Under the pieces are notes generated by a model. That model was not told the DNA's origin. It worked only from the letters and a program-made list of their open reading frames with translations, and did no database searches. From positions 1-54,674 of the forward strand of contig PUXW01000005.1 of assembly GCA_009659925.1 (NCBI GenBank): DNA of 54,674 nucleotides. The letters are read 5' to 3'. This DNA is from Nitratiruptor sp. Lineage in GTDB: Bacteria > Campylobacterota > Campylobacteria > Campylobacterales > Nitratiruptoraceae. The position numbers were made by a program, and so were the translations under genes. This document shows, in pieces, positions 1 to 7,783 of the stretch (its first letter is position 1; each line of letters opens with the position of its first letter).

Positions 1-3000
1 TCCCATTGTCGTCGCTCACCCTCTTGGTGGTGATCGTCTTGTCGTCTGCTGGGCGGTACCAGTCTCGGGCGTCGAGGACGATGTTGGGATCATCTTCCAC
101 ATAGATCGTACATTGACTGATGTTGTCCCGGGTATCGTTGTCGTTGATGAGATAGTTCTCCGAACCATTGGAGAGTTGGGCCGTGTTGGTCTTGGTACCC
201 CGTTTGGCATCCTCTTTGACCTTGAGGGTATAGGTGATTGTGTAGTATTTACCCTCTGGGATAGTGCCTTTTTCGAGGCTACAGGAGATGGTATGGCTTC
301 CTTTGGTGTAGTTACAGCTAAATTTAGGATCCCCTGGGACTTTATTGAACTTGACGAACTCGAGATCGTTGGGCAATTTGTCGACAAAGGCGATCTTGAC
401 GATATCGTTCTTCTTGCTTCCCAGATCGACTGAATAGGTGATCTCCTCTCCAGGATAGTAGGTTGGCCACTTGCTATTTTGCTCTTTGCGCTCATTTTCG
501 ATGCGTTTGACGATATAGGCGCCAATCGAGCCGTAGGTCGCCTTGATGGTCGAACTTGTATTCTCTTTGTCGATGTCTTTGTAGTACTTGGTATCGAAGG
601 TCAAATCGGCCTTACCGATGGTGATCTTCGTTCCCGTCTTGTAGGCTTTGGTTATTCTCGCCTTGTACTTGATGCGGTCATATTCTCCCGGGCGATACTT
701 CTTGTTGGGAATACAAGTGATGCGGGGTTCTCCAGCCTCTCTCGTGATCTTGCAGTCAATACCCCTTGGAGTATCGACGATCTCATATTCGAGGTAGTCT
801 TTGAGGGAGCTATTCCAGTAGGGAGCGATGGTGACATTGAACTCGACTGCCTCGGTGGCCTTGGAGCTGTTGCCAAATTCTACCTCGATGAGGAGTTCAT
901 CCCCCGCTACGACCTCTGGTGTTTGGGTGGTTGCCGGTTTGCCGTTGTGTTCGAGAATGCGCTGTTTGACATAGGGATCCACCCGTTTACCGTCGCTGGC
1001 GACGATGGTCACGCTGGAGTTATTATCCGATGTGTCGGTATCTTCTCCGTTGTAGTCGCAAATGCGGCCATAGTTGGTCCACTCGCCCGCCTTGAGGACT
1101 TTGGCAGTATAGACGAGGCGCAAGGGATCATCGGTGATATTGAGATAGGAGCCCGAGCAGTTAATGAAGTTGTTGCTCACGCTACATCGATATCCTTTGG
1201 GCATCACCTTGAATTTGATGAATTCGAGCCCCTTGGGCAGATTGTCCTGGAATCCGATCTTTGTCAGGGTTGCACGCCCCTTGCGGCCAAGGAGGATCTC
1301 AAAGTCGATCTCGTCTCCGACCATTGCATCGACTCGGCGCTTGCCAGGTTGATCCACGACCTGCTTGATGACATAAGGATCGGTAATGGCTCCTCCAGCC
1401 AGGAGTGTTTGGACCTTGACCTCATTATTGGAAGGATCGCTATCTTTGTAGAACTCTCCCTTGATAGAGCCGATGGCATCGACCCGTTTGTTCTGGTTGT
1501 AGCTTTGCGGAAGGGTTGCTTTGACGACGATTGGGAACTCTTGGTTGGGGTTGAGTTCGACTTTACAGGTGAGCTTGTTGCTGCTTCTATCCAGATCGCA
1601 CTTGCCTTGGTCATTGACCTCATCGATGGTCAGCTCTCCTGGGATAGTCAAAGTGATGGTGGCTGGTACCTTCTTCTGATTTTCCTTGGCGAAGGCTGTG
1701 AGGGTATAGGTGATCTTTTCCCCAGGATAGAGGGTGTCTTTGTCGCTTGTGAGTTTTAAACCAAGGTCATACTCATCCAAGTGTTTTGCAATGGTTGTTT
1801 CTTCAATTTCTAGGTTATTGGAGGAGTCTTTTTCTAGAGGATAATCCAGGTAAAACATGGTTTTGATTTTATAGTTATCCTGAGCGGTGTGATTTGTAGA
1901 ATAGAGGAGAAATTGAATAGTTTGGTTGGAAGATGTTTCTGGAATTTGACACCGAAGCGCTATTTTGTAATAGCTTCCATCATCTTGTTTTTGCATAGTC
2001 TCGGGTACATGGGTGTAGTATCCTTTTGCTTCGATGGGCTCACATTTCCAACCATTAGGAGCATTGACTTTGAAAGGAAGTTTTCCATAGCCATCATATG
2101 GCCATCCTTCTCCTTCCGGATCAACCCACTTCGTAGGCCAAATGTAGAGAGTAGCTCCGTTGATTGTGGTAGGAACTTGAATATCTACATCGTATTCTAC
2201 TAAGATGTCCTTGAATTCCTGGGCTTCAACAGGATCCTTTTTATCTTGGACAAAGATAGAAAGATCTGCTGATCCTTGTACAAAGACTTTGTGATTTTCT
2301 TCAGAACTTCCACAGTCGGTAATATCCTGAGTTTGAACATCAACATAAGATCCGATTTGATCTTGAGTTGCTTTGAGGTAAACCTTTGTTACGAGGACAT
2401 TATAACTCTCTGCATGGCGCTCATTAAAGTTCCAGTAGAGTCCTAGATAACCACACTCTAGAGTATCATTGCTCTTTTGAGAACAGGTAGCCAGTTCATC
2501 ATTAGTGATTAATTCTCGCTTGCTCAAATCGTTATAGCTATTAACGTGGCTTCCGTCGTAGTGCTCTACGCGAACAATTTGAAAGCCTGGAAACTTGTAT
2601 CGTGTCTTTACCCACTTAGGAGAATTGAGCTCAATGATAAGTGAATAGATTTTTTGTTCAGGATCTACTAATTTTAATTGTCCAACGGAAATTCCTCTTG
2701 TTACTCCAAGCATGCTAGCATAGTGATTGAGGGAAGAATAAACCTTATCAGAAGTACAGATATTGGTCGGGTCTGTACAGCATTCATATGGGTTGTTGCC
2801 TTGCCAGTGATCGAGGGCATAGACAATGATATTCGACTTCATAGCGCATAGTTCTTCGCCTTTTTGGAGCATGTCTTTGGCATTGTACTGACCACCGACA
2901 CTTCGTGTGCCAACAAGCCAGTAAAGAAGACGGGGTTCTATTTCTATATTGTCGAGGGGTTCTGGAACGTCACAATAAACGTAATGGGAATCACGCTTAA

Positions 3001-3397
3001 AGTAACGGCTTGGAGAGTAAAGTAGTTTATCTCGTGGAACACCTACACTTGTAAGGTCTGAATAAGAGATAACCCGACACTTATTATCTGGTTTAGATTC
3101 GTTTGAGTAGGTCCAATAGTTAACAATTTTGTATGGATTATTGTCTTCATGGACAGGTCCAAACCAGTAAAAACGTTCAAAATTATAGTCATAAAATTTT
3201 AAGAATGGAATTTCTTTGTCTCCGAAAAACCAGGACCTAGCTCCAGATTTTTGCCACTCTATCACAACTTTTTTTACATAGGAAGCTAACATAACGCTTC
3301 CGGTTCCTCTTCCCTCCACCGTCCCAGGACAGTATTTCCCATCTAATTCTCCCCAACTGAGGGAAAGAAAGACAACGAGTAGGAATAACAATCGCAT
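1..3397 (-). CDS. Very large secreted protein with DUF11-like repeats (3' end beyond window)
   Basis: The frame is open from the ATG at 3397 to the window edge (at least 1132 codons), so the C-terminus is missing. The start has TGGAGG just upstream and an N-terminal signal peptide (MRLLFLLVVFLSLSWG, cleavage near residue 16). Residues about 20-545 form a Cys- and Tyr-rich region I do not recognise. From about residue 550 there are at least four repeats of 115-150 residues resembling the DUF11 'conserved repeat' family: each has a YPGE- or VGDE-type strand, a [LI]xFxKF-type strand in two of them, and a pair of Cys 8-13 residues apart. Two begin DPYV. The N-terminal half uses clearly more AT-rich codons than the repeats. 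Export to the cell surface is inferred; the function is unknown. proC lies 52 bases upstream on the same strand. Confidence 0.85.
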   Translation of the reverse strand, partial: MRLLFLLVVFLSLSWGELDGKYCPGTVEGRGTGSVMLASYVKKVVIEWQKSGARSWFFGDKEIPFLKFYDYNFERFYWFGPVHEDNNPYKIVNYWTYSNESKPDNKCRVISYSDLTSVGVPRDKLLYSPSRYFKRDSHYVYCDVPEPLDNIEIEPRLLYWLVGTRSVGGQYNAKDMLQKGEELCAMKSNIIVYALDHWQGNNPYECCTDPTNICTSDKVYSSLNHYASMLGVTRGISVGQLKLVDPEQKIYSLIIELNSPKWVKTRYKFPGFQIVRVEHYDGSHVNSYNDLSKRELITNDELATCSQKSNDTLECGYLGLYWNFNERHAESYNVLVTKVYLKATQDQIGSYVDVQTQDITDCGSSEENHKVFVQGSADLSIFVQDKKDPVEAQEFKDILVEYDVDIQVPTTINGATLYIWPTKWVDPEGEGWPYDGYGKLPFKVNAPNGWKCEPIEAKGYYTHVPETMQKQDDGSYYKIALRCQIPETSSNQTIQFLLYSTNHTAQDNYKIKTMFYLDYPLEKDSSNNLEIEETTIAKHLDEYDLGLKLTSDKDTLYPGEKITYTLTAFAKENQKKVPATITLTIPGELTIDEVNDQGKCDLDRSSNKLTCKVELNPNQEFPIVVKATLPQSYNQNKRVDAIGSIKGEFYKDSDPSNNEVKVQTLLAGGAITDPYVIKQVVDQPGKRRVDAMVGDEIDFEILLGRKGRATLTKIGFQDNLPKGLEFIKFKVMPKGYRCSVSNNFINCSGSYLNITDDPLRLVYTAKVLKAGEWTNYGRICDYNGEDTDTSDNNSSVTIVASDGKRVDPYVKQRILEHNGKPATTQTPEVVAGDELLIEVEFGNSSKATEAVEFNVTIAPYWNSSLKDYLEYEIVDTPRGIDCKITREAGEPRITCIPNKKYRPGEYDRIKYKARITKAYKTGTKITIGKADLTFDTKYYKDIDKENTSSTIKATYGSIGAYIVKRIENERKEQNSKWPTYYPGEEITYSVDLGSKKNDIVKIAFVDKLPNDLEFVKFNKVPGDPKFSCNYTKGSHTISCSLEKGTIPEGKYYTITYTLKVKEDAKRGTKTNTAQLSNGSENYLINDNDTRDNISQCTIYVEDDPNIVLDARDWYRPADDKTITTKRVSDDNG

Positions 3398-3449
3398 CGA
3401 TACCTCCACAAAGTAATTTTTTTCTTCGAGTAAGAGTTATCGGTCGCTC

Positions 3450-4187
3450 TTATTCTTTCTTTAATCCCTCTAATACCGCCTCCATGAAAGCCCCGCGTAC
3501 TCCGGTATTTTCGAGGGTGCGAATACCCTTGGCTGTTACCCCCTTGGGGCTCATGACCTGGTCTTTGATGGTTGCTGGGAGCTGATCGGCTATACTGGCG
3601 TAGCTGCGAAAAAGTCCCGCGACCAGCCGATAGGCTTCCCCTCGCTTCAATCCTCCAGCCACCCCTCCATCGGCCAGTCCCTCCGCCACGAGGGCGAGGA
3701 AAGCGGGGCCACTGCCGGCGATGAGGGTGGCGATTTCAAGCTTCTCTTCGCTCTCCAGCCAGATGGTATCCCCAATGGCACCAAAAAGCTCCAGGGCGGC
3801 GGTTTTCACCTCTTCGTCTCCCGTCAAAGCGGTCATGGAGGCCCCTTGAGCCGCCGCAACGTTGGGCATAGCCCTGACGTAGTTGGCAGCCGTGATGTGC
3901 TCTTTGAGGGTATGGAGGGAGACGCCAGCGAGAATGGAGTAGAGAACCCTGGCCTCTCCTTGGAGCCATTGGGCCACTTCTGGGAGAGCGTGGGGTTTGA
4001 TGGCCAAGATGATGTCGCGATCGTGGATGGAGAATCCATGGAGGTCGAGGGTAGGTACCCCCCACTCGTTTCGGACCTCTTGGAGTCGCTTCTTGGAGCG
4101 TCCGACGATGGTTACCTCGATCTCTTGCCTTTTGAATCCATCCACGATGGCCTTAGCCATCGCTCCATAGCCGATAACATAAACCAT
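3450..4187 (-). CDS. proC: Pyrroline-5-carboxylate reductase
   Basis: Cytoplasmic enzyme for the last step of proline synthesis: NAD(P)H-dependent reduction of 1-pyrroline-5-carboxylate to L-proline. The 245-residue protein opens with a Rossmann fold (VIGYGAMAKAIVDGF, residues 4-18). It carries the family's AIKP and AMPNVAA segments, and GSGPAF followed by a helical dimerisation domain with the C-terminal MSPKGVTAKGIRTLE stretch. Slightly shorter than the usual 260-270 residues but complete. AAGG lies about nine bases before the ATG. It diverges from bamD across 79 AT-rich bases holding a perfect palindrome, and runs towards the large secreted protein gene. Confidence 0.92.
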   Translation of the reverse strand: MVYVIGYGAMAKAIVDGFKRQEIEVTIVGRSKKRLQEVRNEWGVPTLDLHGFSIHDRDIILAIKPHALPEVAQWLQGEARVLYSILAGVSLHTLKEHITAANYVRAMPNVAAAQGASMTALTGDEEVKTAALELFGAIGDTIWLESEEKLEIATLIAGSGPAFLALVAEGLADGGVAGGLKRGEAYRLVAGLFRSYASIADQLPATIKDQVMSPKGVTAKGIRTLENTGVRGAFMEAVLEGLKKE

Positions 4188-4224
4188 CGATCTACCTTGG
4201 CCGTTTTAAACTTTTATAATCTTT

Positions 4225-4246
4225 TTATGTTAAAATTTTAACATAA
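4225..4246. promoter_or_regulatory. Perfect 22-base palindrome in the proC/bamD divergent promoter region
   Basis: Bases 4225-4246 read the same on both strands (half-site TTATGTTAAAA). They lie in the 79-base AT-rich gap between the starts of proC (4187) and bamD (4267). A CATAAT box at 4242-4247 could be the -10 of bamD, and a TATAAA on the minus strand (4213-4218) that of proC. The palindrome therefore covers or touches both candidate promoters. A dimeric repressor or activator site is the simple reading, but the regulator is unknown, and AT-rich DNA gives such symmetry by chance more often than mixed DNA. Confidence 0.5.
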
Positions 4247-4266
4247 TTTAAAGACGATGGGTAACA

Positions 4267-4896
4267 ATGCGGTATCTATTGGTATCCCTAGCGCTTTTCA
4301 TGGTCGTTGGCTGTTCCAGTAAGAATGGACCCGAGTACAACAAGAGCGACATCTACTGGTACAACAAGATGATCCACTATATCGCCGCCGGTGATCTGGA
4401 TCGGGCCGATGACTATTTCACCTCTCTCCAGAGCGAACACTTCTCCTCGCCACTGCTCAAAGAGGCCCTTTTGATCCTGGCCCAAGCCCATATGGACCAG
4501 GACGAGTATCTGCTGGCCAACTACTATCTGGATGAGTATCTCAAGCGCTTTGCCAGGGATGATATGGATTTCATCCACTTCCTCAAGATCAAAGCCTCCT
4601 ATCTCGCTTTCAAAAATATCAATAGGGATCAGAAACTCCTTCAAGAGACCATCGAACAAGGGCTCCAATATAAGAAAGAGTTTCCCGAAAGTCCCTATCT
4701 GCCTATGGTTGATACCATCCTCACCCGACTCTACATGGCCCAATATCTCCTGGACCAGGAGATTGCCGCCCTTTATGAGCGAATTGGGAAGGAAGAGGCT
4801 GCCCGGATCTATCGGCGGCGGATCGAAAACTCCTGGCTGCGCAAGGACCAAATCGAAATTCCTCGAAGCTGGATCGACTACCTCATCAATTGGTAA
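4267..4896 (+). CDS. bamD: Outer-membrane assembly lipoprotein BamD
   Basis: Lipoprotein of the beta-barrel assembly machine, anchored to the inner leaflet of the outer membrane, where it works with BamA to insert barrel proteins. The 209 residues begin with a lipoprotein signal peptide (lipobox VVGC, Cys16) followed by Ser-rich sequence. Tetratricopeptide-type helical repeats then fill the rest of the protein, with aromatic pairs such as DIYWYNKM and YYLDEYLKRF. The length suits the shorter BamD (ComL/YfiO) forms of Campylobacterota. The Shine-Dalgarno sequence is weak (GATGGG). lon follows from its own promoter. Other TPR lipoproteins look similar, so the name rests on the overall fit. Confidence 0.8.
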   Translation: MRYLLVSLALFMVVGCSSKNGPEYNKSDIYWYNKMIHYIAAGDLDRADDYFTSLQSEHFSSPLLKEALLILAQAHMDQDEYLLANYYLDEYLKRFARDDMDFIHFLKIKASYLAFKNINRDQKLLQETIEQGLQYKKEFPESPYLPMVDTILTRLYMAQYLLDQEIAALYERIGKEEAARIYRRRIENSWLRKDQIEIPRSWIDYLINW

Positions 4897-4905
4897 ACCC
4901 CTCCC

Positions 4906-4935
4906 TTGGCACCGAGGGGAAAGACCCGCTATAAT
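4906..4935 (+). promoter_or_regulatory. Sigma-70-type promoter of lon
   Basis: TTGGCA at 4906-4911 and TATAAT at 4930-4935 are 18 bases apart and lie in the bamD-lon gap. Transcription would start near 4942, leaving a leader of about 50 bases. I see no CIRCE (HrcA) or HAIR (HspR) heat-shock operator here. Confidence 0.7.
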
Positions 4936-4953
4936 CCCCTGCAACAATTAACC

Positions 4954-4980
4954 GGCAAAGGAGGAAGTAGGACCTTTGCC
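4954..4980 (+). promoter_or_regulatory. Hairpin in the lon mRNA leader
   Basis: GGCAAAGG (4954-4961) and CCTTTGCC (4973-4980) form an uninterrupted 8-base-pair stem with an 11-base loop that contains AGGA twice. The lon ribosome-binding site (GAAAGGAAG) and start codon follow within 14 bases. The hairpin could influence translation initiation or mRNA stability; no U-run follows, so it is not a terminator. A thermosensor role is only a guess. Confidence 0.5.
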
Positions 4981-4994
4981 CGAAAGGAAGCGCG

Positions 4995-7412
4995 ATGAAA
5001 CTCAGTGATTACAGTGCCTTTCCTGCCACATTGCCTATCATCGTCGAGGATGAACTCTTCCTCTATCCCTTCATGATTTCACCGATCTTTCTCAGCGACG
5101 AGGAGAATATTCTCGCTGCCCAAAAGGCGATTAATGAGAACTCTCTCGTGCTGGTGGTTCCCTCCAAGGAGGGGCGCGAAGGGGGGCGTCGTTTCGAGGA
5201 TATCTATCCTGCGGGGGTGATTGGATCCATCATGCGTAAGGTCAATCTCCCCGATGGACGGGTCAAACTCCTCTTTCAGGGGCTGGCCCGGGGCAAGATC
5301 GTCGAACCCGTTTCCAAGAAGCCCTTGAGCGCCGTGGTCGATGTGATCGAATCGAAGCCCTTCAACGAGCTCAAGGTCAAGGCGATTCTCGAGGTTCTAC
5401 GGGAGAAGGTGGCTACCTTGGCCAGTATCAGCGGTACCTTCCCCCAAGATCTCCTCAAAACCATCGAGGAGAACCATGAACCCAACCGGATCGCCGATTT
5501 GGTCAGTTCCGTCCTCAAACTCGACAAGAAGCGGGCCTATGAGATGTTTATTGAGGAGGATGTGGAACAGCGGCTCATGCTCCTCATCGACGCAGTTACC
5601 GAGGAGATCGAACAGAGCAAACTCCAAAAGGAGATCAAGTCCAAAGTCAGCTCCCGCCTGGAGCAGGCCAATAAGGAGTATTTCCTCAAAGAGCAGCTCA
5701 AACAGATCCAAAAGGAGCTTGGGGTTGATACCCAGCACGAGGAAGAGATCGAAGAGTACCGCAAGAAGTTGGAGGCTATCAAGCCCCATTTACGAGAAGA
5801 TGCCTACAAGGAGATCAAGAAGCAGATCGATCGACTTGCCCGTATGCATCCAGACAGCGCCGAAGCGGCAGTGATCCAGACCTACTTGGACTGGGTTTTG
5901 GAGATCCCCTTTGGCAAATACTCCAAGAAGAAGTTGCGCATCGAGGATGTGAAACGGGAGCTGGATCGGGACCACTACGGTTTGGAGAAGCCCAAGGAGC
6001 GGATCCTCGAATATTTTGCCGTGAAAGAGCTCATGGAGCTGCGGGGAATTCAGAAGGAAAAGGGGAGCGGGGCGATCCTCTGCTTTGCAGGCCCTCCCGG
6101 GATCGGAAAGACCTCCCTGGCTAACTCTATCGCCAAAGCCCTCAAGCGGCCTTTGGTCCGGATCGCCTTGGGAGGGTTGGAGGATGTCAGTGAATTGAGG
6201 GGCCATCGGCGCACTTACATCGGATCGATGCCGGGACGGATTGTCCAGGGGCTCATCGAAGCCAAGGAGATGGATCCGGTCATGGTTTTGGACGAGATCG
6301 ACAAGGTGGGGCGAAGCATGCGGGGAGATCCCACCTCGGTACTCCTGGAAATCCTGGATCCAGAACAGAACACCCACTTCCGGGACTACTACCTCAACTT
6401 CAGCATCGATTTGAGCAATGTGATCTTCATTGCCACTGCCAACGATGTGGGGATGATCCCTCCCCCCTTGCGGGATAGGATGGAGTTCATCTTTTTAAGC
6501 TCCTATACCCCCCAAGAAAAGTTTGAGATCGCCAGACGCTACCTCATCCCCCAGGAGTTGAAGAAGCACGGTCTCAAACGGAGCGAGCTTTCTATCTCCA
6601 AAGGGGCGCTGGAGATGATCATCGAGCGCTATACCCGGGAGGCTGGGGTTCGGAACCTGCGGCGCAAGATCGCCGACATCATCCGTAAGGCGGCCAAGGA
6701 GCTCCTGGAAAACCCTCAAGTCCACAAGATATCCGTCACCGTGAAGAACTTGGAAAAGTTCCTGGAAAAACCGATCTTCGAGATGGAGGAGGCCGAGAGC
6801 GAGCCGCGGGTAGGTGTCGTCAATGGTCTCGCTTGGACTCCCGTGGGCGGGGATCTGCTCAAGATCGAATCGATCAAGATCAAAGGGAAGGGGCTGTTAC
6901 AGCTGACTGGGCGTCTTGGGGAGGTGATGAAGGAGTCGGCTTCCATCGCCTATAGCGTGGTCAAGGTCCTCATCGACGCCAAGAAGTTGCCCATCCCCCA
7001 GGAAGTCATTCCTAAGAGCAAGAAGGAGCGGGAGGAGGGGATCGAAGTCGATCCCACCGAGGTCTATCGCCGCTACGACATCCATCTGCACATTCCCGAA
7101 GGGGCCACTCCAAAGGATGGACCCAGTGCTGGGATCACAATGGCCACTTCCATCGCCTCCCTCTTGAGCGAACGGCGGGTGCGCCCCGATGTGGCCATGA
7201 CGGGAGAGCTCACCCTTACAGGACGGGTTCTTCCCATCGGAGGGCTCAAGGAAAAGCTCATCGCCGCCTACAAGGCAAAGATGAAGAAGGTCCTCATTCC
7301 GAAGAAGAACTACGACCGGGATCTCAACGATATTCCCAAGGAGGTGGTGGAGAACCTCCAGATCGTCCCGGTCACCCAGATCGAGGAGGTACTCCAGGAG
7401 GCCCTCCTCTAG
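4995..7412 (+). CDS. lon: ATP-dependent protease Lon
   Basis: Cytoplasmic AAA+ serine protease that degrades misfolded and regulatory proteins. The 805 residues show the full LonA order: N-terminal substrate-binding domain (1-200), coiled coil (200-265), AAA+ module with Walker [10 protein letters not shown] near residue 366 and Walker B MVLDEIDK, and a C-terminal protease domain. The catalytic pair is visible as Ser711 in PKDGPSAG and Lys754 in GGLKEK, with the same 43-residue spacing as E. coli Lon. GAAAGGAAG precedes the ATG. The TAG stop shares CTAG with the stop of the convergent receiver gene. Confidence 0.98.
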   Translation: MKLSDYSAFPATLPIIVEDELFLYPFMISPIFLSDEENILAAQKAINENSLVLVVPSKEGREGGRRFEDIYPAGVIGSIMRKVNLPDGRVKLLFQGLARGKIVEPVSKKPLSAVVDVIESKPFNELKVKAILEVLREKVATLASISGTFPQDLLKTIEENHEPNRIADLVSSVLKLDKKRAYEMFIEEDVEQRLMLLIDAVTEEIEQSKLQKEIKSKVSSRLEQANKEYFLKEQLKQIQKELGVDTQHEEEIEEYRKKLEAIKPHLREDAYKEIKKQIDRLARMHPDSAEAAVIQTYLDWVLEIPFGKYSKKKLRIEDVKRELDRDHYGLEKPKERILEYFAVKELMELRGIQKEKGSGAILCFAGPPGIGKTSLANSIAKALKRPLVRIALGGLEDVSELRGHRRTYIGSMPGRIVQGLIEAKEMDPVMVLDEIDKVGRSMRGDPTSVLLEILDPEQNTHFRDYYLNFSIDLSNVIFIATANDVGMIPPPLRDRMEFIFLSSYTPQEKFEIARRYLIPQELKKHGLKRSELSISKGALEMIIERYTREAGVRNLRRKIADIIRKAAKELLENPQVHKISVTVKNLEKFLEKPIFEMEEAESEPRVGVVNGLAWTPVGGDLLKIESIKIKGKGLLQLTGRLGEVMKESASIAYSVVKVLIDAKKLPIPQEVIPKSKKEREEGIEVDPTEVYRRYDIHLHIPEGATPKDGPSAGITMATSIASLLSERRVRPDVAMTGELTLTGRVLPIGGLKEKLIAAYKAKMKKVLIPKKNYDRDLNDIPKEVVENLQIVPVTQIEEVLQEALL

Positions 7413-7783
7413 AGGGAGCCGTACTTCTCGATCTTCTCGGCGATCACCCCTTCGGTGATCGGTTTGTTGATGAAGTCGTTGGCCCCGGCTTCGATGGCTT
7501 GAATCTTCTGGGTGTCGTCGGTACTGAAGACCACCACGGGAATGTGGCTGAAACGGGGATCCTTTTTCATGAACTTGAGGAGTTCGATCCCGTCGACTTT
7601 AGGCATGATGATGTCCAGGAGGACCAGGTCGATGTCGGGATTCTTGTTTAAAATCCGCAACGCCTCTTGACCGTCCCGGGCCTCCAAACTTTCGTAGACT
7701 CGAGGGTGCTTTTCGAGGATTTTCCCTAGGAGGGTCCGGGTGATGGGATCGTCGTCGACATAGAGTACCTTGATCTCGCTCAT
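7409..7783 (-). CDS. Single-domain response regulator (CheY-like receiver)
   Basis: A stand-alone receiver of 124 residues with no output domain. Acidic residues DDD (10-12), the phosphorylation site Asp57 in LVLLDIIMP, the FST segment near residue 86 and Lys in NKPI near 108 are all present, so it should accept a phosphoryl group. It overlaps the upstream hybrid kinase by four bases (ATGA), which makes it the last gene of a phosphorelay operon. Its output must be protein-protein, as with CheY or Spo0F; the partner cannot be read from the sequence. Confidence 0.93.
   Translation of the reverse strand: MSEIKVLYVDDDPITRTLLGKILEKHPRVYESLEARDGQEALRILNKNPDIDLVLLDIIMPKVDGIELLKFMKKDPRFSHIPVVVFSTDDTQKIQAIEAGANDFINKPITEGVIAEKIEKYGSL

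Noticed and set aside
479-1759. Plus-strand frame of 426 codons opposite the large secreted protein
   Set aside because: It is antisense to a better frame with signal peptide and repeats, and its composition is a mirror of that gene.
3398-3449. Inverted repeat TAAGAG/CTCTTA after proC as terminator
   Set aside because: It is followed by an A-rich rather than T-rich stretch on the transcribed strand, so termination is unlikely.
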